Source: Pseudomonadota bacterium (GTDB taxonomy: Bacteria > Myxococcota > Myxococcia > Myxococcales > Anaeromyxobacteraceae). From it: 6,708 bases of DNA. Below, piece by piece: positions 5,547 through 6,708 of this stretch. A model generated the notes under the pieces. It was not told the origin of the DNA, made no database searches, and saw only the letters and a list, made by a program, of their open reading frames with translations. The stretch's first letter is position 1, and every line of letters begins with the position of its first letter. The translations under genes and the position numbers were made by a program. The stretch lies in contig JAEYOU010000724.1 in NCBI GenBank assembly GCA_023411405.1, positions 1 through 6,708 on the forward strand, given 5' to 3'.

Positions 5547-6708
5547 ATGCTCACGACCCTGCGCATCTCCGGCTTCGCGGTCGTCGACACGGTGGAGGTC
5601 CAGTTCGGCCCCGGGCTGAACGTCCTCACCGGCGAGACCGGCGCCGGCAAGTCGATCCTGGTGAACGCGCTCCACCTCGTGCTCGGCGGCCGGATGACCG
5701 CCGACGTCCTGCGCGAGGGTGCGGACGAGGCGGTGGTGGAGGCTCTGTTCGAGCTGCCGGCGGATCACCCGGCGTGGGAGAAGCTCGGACTGCCCTCGGC
5801 CCCGGGGGAGGAGCGCGCCCCGCCGACCCGCGAGCTCCTCGTCCGGCGCGTCGTCGCGCGCGGCGGCCGCGGGCGCGCGTTCGTGAACGGCGCGCTCTGC
5901 ACCGTCTCGATGCTGGAGAGCGCGCTCCGCCGGACCGTGGACATCTCCGGGCAACACGAGCACGTGTCCCTGCTCGACCCGGCGGTCCACCTCGAGCTCC
6001 TCGACGCCTACGCCTCGGCCGATCTCCTTCGGCAGGCCCAGGATGAGCCCCTTCGACAAGCTCAGGATGAGCGGACCATGGAGTGTCCTCGCGGCTGCGA
6101 CCCCCTCCTCGGACGCTACCGCGAGGCGTACGGCGCGCTCGCCGCCCTCGTCCGCGAGCGAGACGCGCTCGCCGCGGACGAGGGCGAGCGGGCGCGGCGG
6201 GCGGACTACCTCGCGTTCCAGCTCGAGGAGCTCGATCGGGCGGGCCTGCGGGCCGGGGAGCTCGAGGCGCTCGAGGCCGAGCGACGCGTCCTCTCCTCCG
6301 CAGAGAAGCTCCGCGAGGCGGCGCGGGCCGCCGAAGGGCTCGTCTACGGCGAGGAGGGGAGCGCCTCCGAGCGCGTGGGCCAGGCGGCGCGGGCCATCGC
6401 CGACGTCGCCGCGGTCGATCCGCGGCTGGGCGCCCCGCTCGGCCTGCTGCGCTCCGCGGCCGTGGAGATCGAGGAGGCGGGGCGGGAGCTCGGGCGCTAC
6501 GCGGAGGTGGTCGGTGGAGACCCCGATCGGCTCGCGGCGGTCGAGGACCGGGTCGAGCTGCTCCGGGCCCTCGCGCGGAAGCACGGCGGCACCGTCGAGG
6601 CGGCGCTCGCCCGGCGCGACGCGATGCACGCCGAGCTCGCGGGGGTGGCGAACGGCGGGGAGCGGCTCGAGGAGCTGGCGCGGGAGATCGACGCGCGCGG
6701 CGTCGAGG
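5547..6708 (+). CDS. recN: DNA repair protein RecN (partial; C-terminus beyond window)
   Basis: The frame from ATG 5547 is open to the right edge, giving 387 complete codons of a protein usually about 550-570 residues long. RecN is an SMC-like ATPase that binds DNA ends and promotes cohesion and repair of double-strand breaks. The N-terminal head begins MLTTLRISGFAVVD, with Walker A GETGAGKS at residues 29-36. RGRAFVNGALCTV (108-120) and DISGQHEHVSLLDP (132-145) are conserved head motifs. The coiled coil starts near residue 190, and YLAFQLEELDRAGL (221-234) is the typical RecN coiled-coil signature. Walker B and the C-terminal head half lie outside. Residues of about 161-187 are an in-frame repeat insertion (LRQAQDEP, LRQAQDER, then TMECPRGC) that I do not expect in other RecN proteins. 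It shares a strand with nadK. The start has no clear Shine-Dalgarno, but MLTTLRISGF fits the family N-terminus well. Confidence 0.97.
   Translation, partial: MLTTLRISGFAVVDTVEVQFGPGLNVLTGETGAGKSILVNALHLVLGGRMTADVLREGADEAVVEALFELPADHPAWEKLGLPSAPGEERAPPTRELLVRRVVARGGRGRAFVNGALCTVSMLESALRRTVDISGQHEHVSLLDPAVHLELLDAYASADLLRQAQDEPLRQAQDERTMECPRGCDPLLGRYREAYGALAALVRERDALAADEGERARRADYLAFQLEELDRAGLRAGELEALEAERRVLSSAEKLREAARAAEGLVYGEEGSASERVGQAARAIADVAAVDPRLGAPLGLLRSAAVEIEEAGRELGRYAEVVGGDPDRLAAVEDRVELLRALARKHGGTVEAALARRDAMHAELAGVANGGERLEELAREIDARGVE
6024..6109 (+). mobile_element. Putative in-frame palindromic-repeat insertion within recN
   Basis: CTCCT occurs at 6024-6028 and again at 6105-6109, bracketing the repeat block. 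The offset is 81 bp, exactly 27 codons. Deleting one unit would join ...AYASADLL directly to GRYREAYGAL, which reads as an uninterrupted RecN sequence. This resembles insertion of a short REP/RPE-like element with a five-base target duplication. Besides the two repeat copies, the segment holds GGAC (6073-6076) paired with GTCC (6085-6088) around an eight-base loop. Because the flanks are C/T-rich, the duplication could be chance. Confidence 0.5.
6026..6072 (+). repeat. Two tandem copies of a CCTTCGACAAGCTCAGGATG-type repeat
   Basis: Copy 1 (6026-6048) and copy 2 (6050-6072) are 23-bp units with 24-bp periodicity and only three mismatches, at the positions where copy 1 has G, G and C in place of A, A and T. 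Copy 2 contains the small hairpin GCTCA-GGA-TGAGC (6060-6072), which is weakened in copy 1. The second copy is the form I recognise as a widespread dispersed repeat of GC-rich bacterial genomes, often translated as LRQAQDE or, on the other strand, as ILSLSKG. The period is a multiple of three, so the recN frame is kept through both copies. Confidence 0.88.

Noticed and set aside
5499..6629. 376-residue minus-strand open frame containing ILSLSKGLILGLPK
   Set aside because: The phrase is the reverse-strand reading of the repeat in recN. The rest is His/Arg/Leu-rich shadow sequence opposite well-conserved RecN.
1..6708. tRNA, rRNA, CRISPR, phage or defence-system content
   Set aside because: Read on both strands, no cloverleaf, spaced direct-repeat array, integrase, toxin-antitoxin pair or nuclease gene could be supported.

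Overview
The window is very GC-rich, densely packed bacterial chromosome with strong G/C bias at third codon positions. The proteins look like those of Myxococcota, and Anaeromyxobacter is my best guess. That guess rests on general resemblance of the RecN, NAD kinase and methyltransferase-like sequences and was not tested by any search. No tRNA, rRNA, CRISPR array, insertion sequence or phage gene is visible.

Layout. Positions 1-869 hold a two-gene minus-strand unit: a short-chain dehydrogenase/reductase (SDR) whose stop overlaps the GTG start of a membrane protein running off the left edge, probably of the isoprenylcysteine-methyltransferase type. Diverging from it at 1023-1934 is an extended-SDR NAD-dependent epimerase/dehydratase. 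After a convergent gap come three minus-strand genes, read right to left: rarA (3210-4547), a short TPR-like protein that looks C-terminally truncated (2741-3025), and a YqiA-like alpha/beta-hydrolase (2035-2682). A 66-bp divergent gap separates rarA from nadK (4614-5453), which is followed on the same strand by recN (5547 to beyond the right edge).

How the genes relate. rarA (replication-fork maintenance) and recN (SMC-like double-strand-break repair) flank nadK (NADP supply), so the right half is a replication/repair and cofactor block. The left half is accessory oxidoreductase and hydrolase metabolism whose substrates cannot be named from sequence.

Main oddities. (1) recN carries an in-frame insertion built on two 24-bp-period copies of a palindromic repeat, encoding LRQAQDE twice. 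It is flanked by CTCCT on both sides, and removing one 81-bp unit restores an ordinary-looking RecN reading frame. (2) nadK has a TATGAT box placed so that transcription would start at or next to its ATG, and it has no Shine-Dalgarno sequence, so its mRNA is probably leaderless. (3) A 24-bp perfect palindrome nested inside a 10-bp inverted repeat lies downstream of rarA. (4) A dyad resembling part of a LexA-type operator lies upstream of recN. I see no convincing new multi-gene system; the recN insertion is the most interesting signal.
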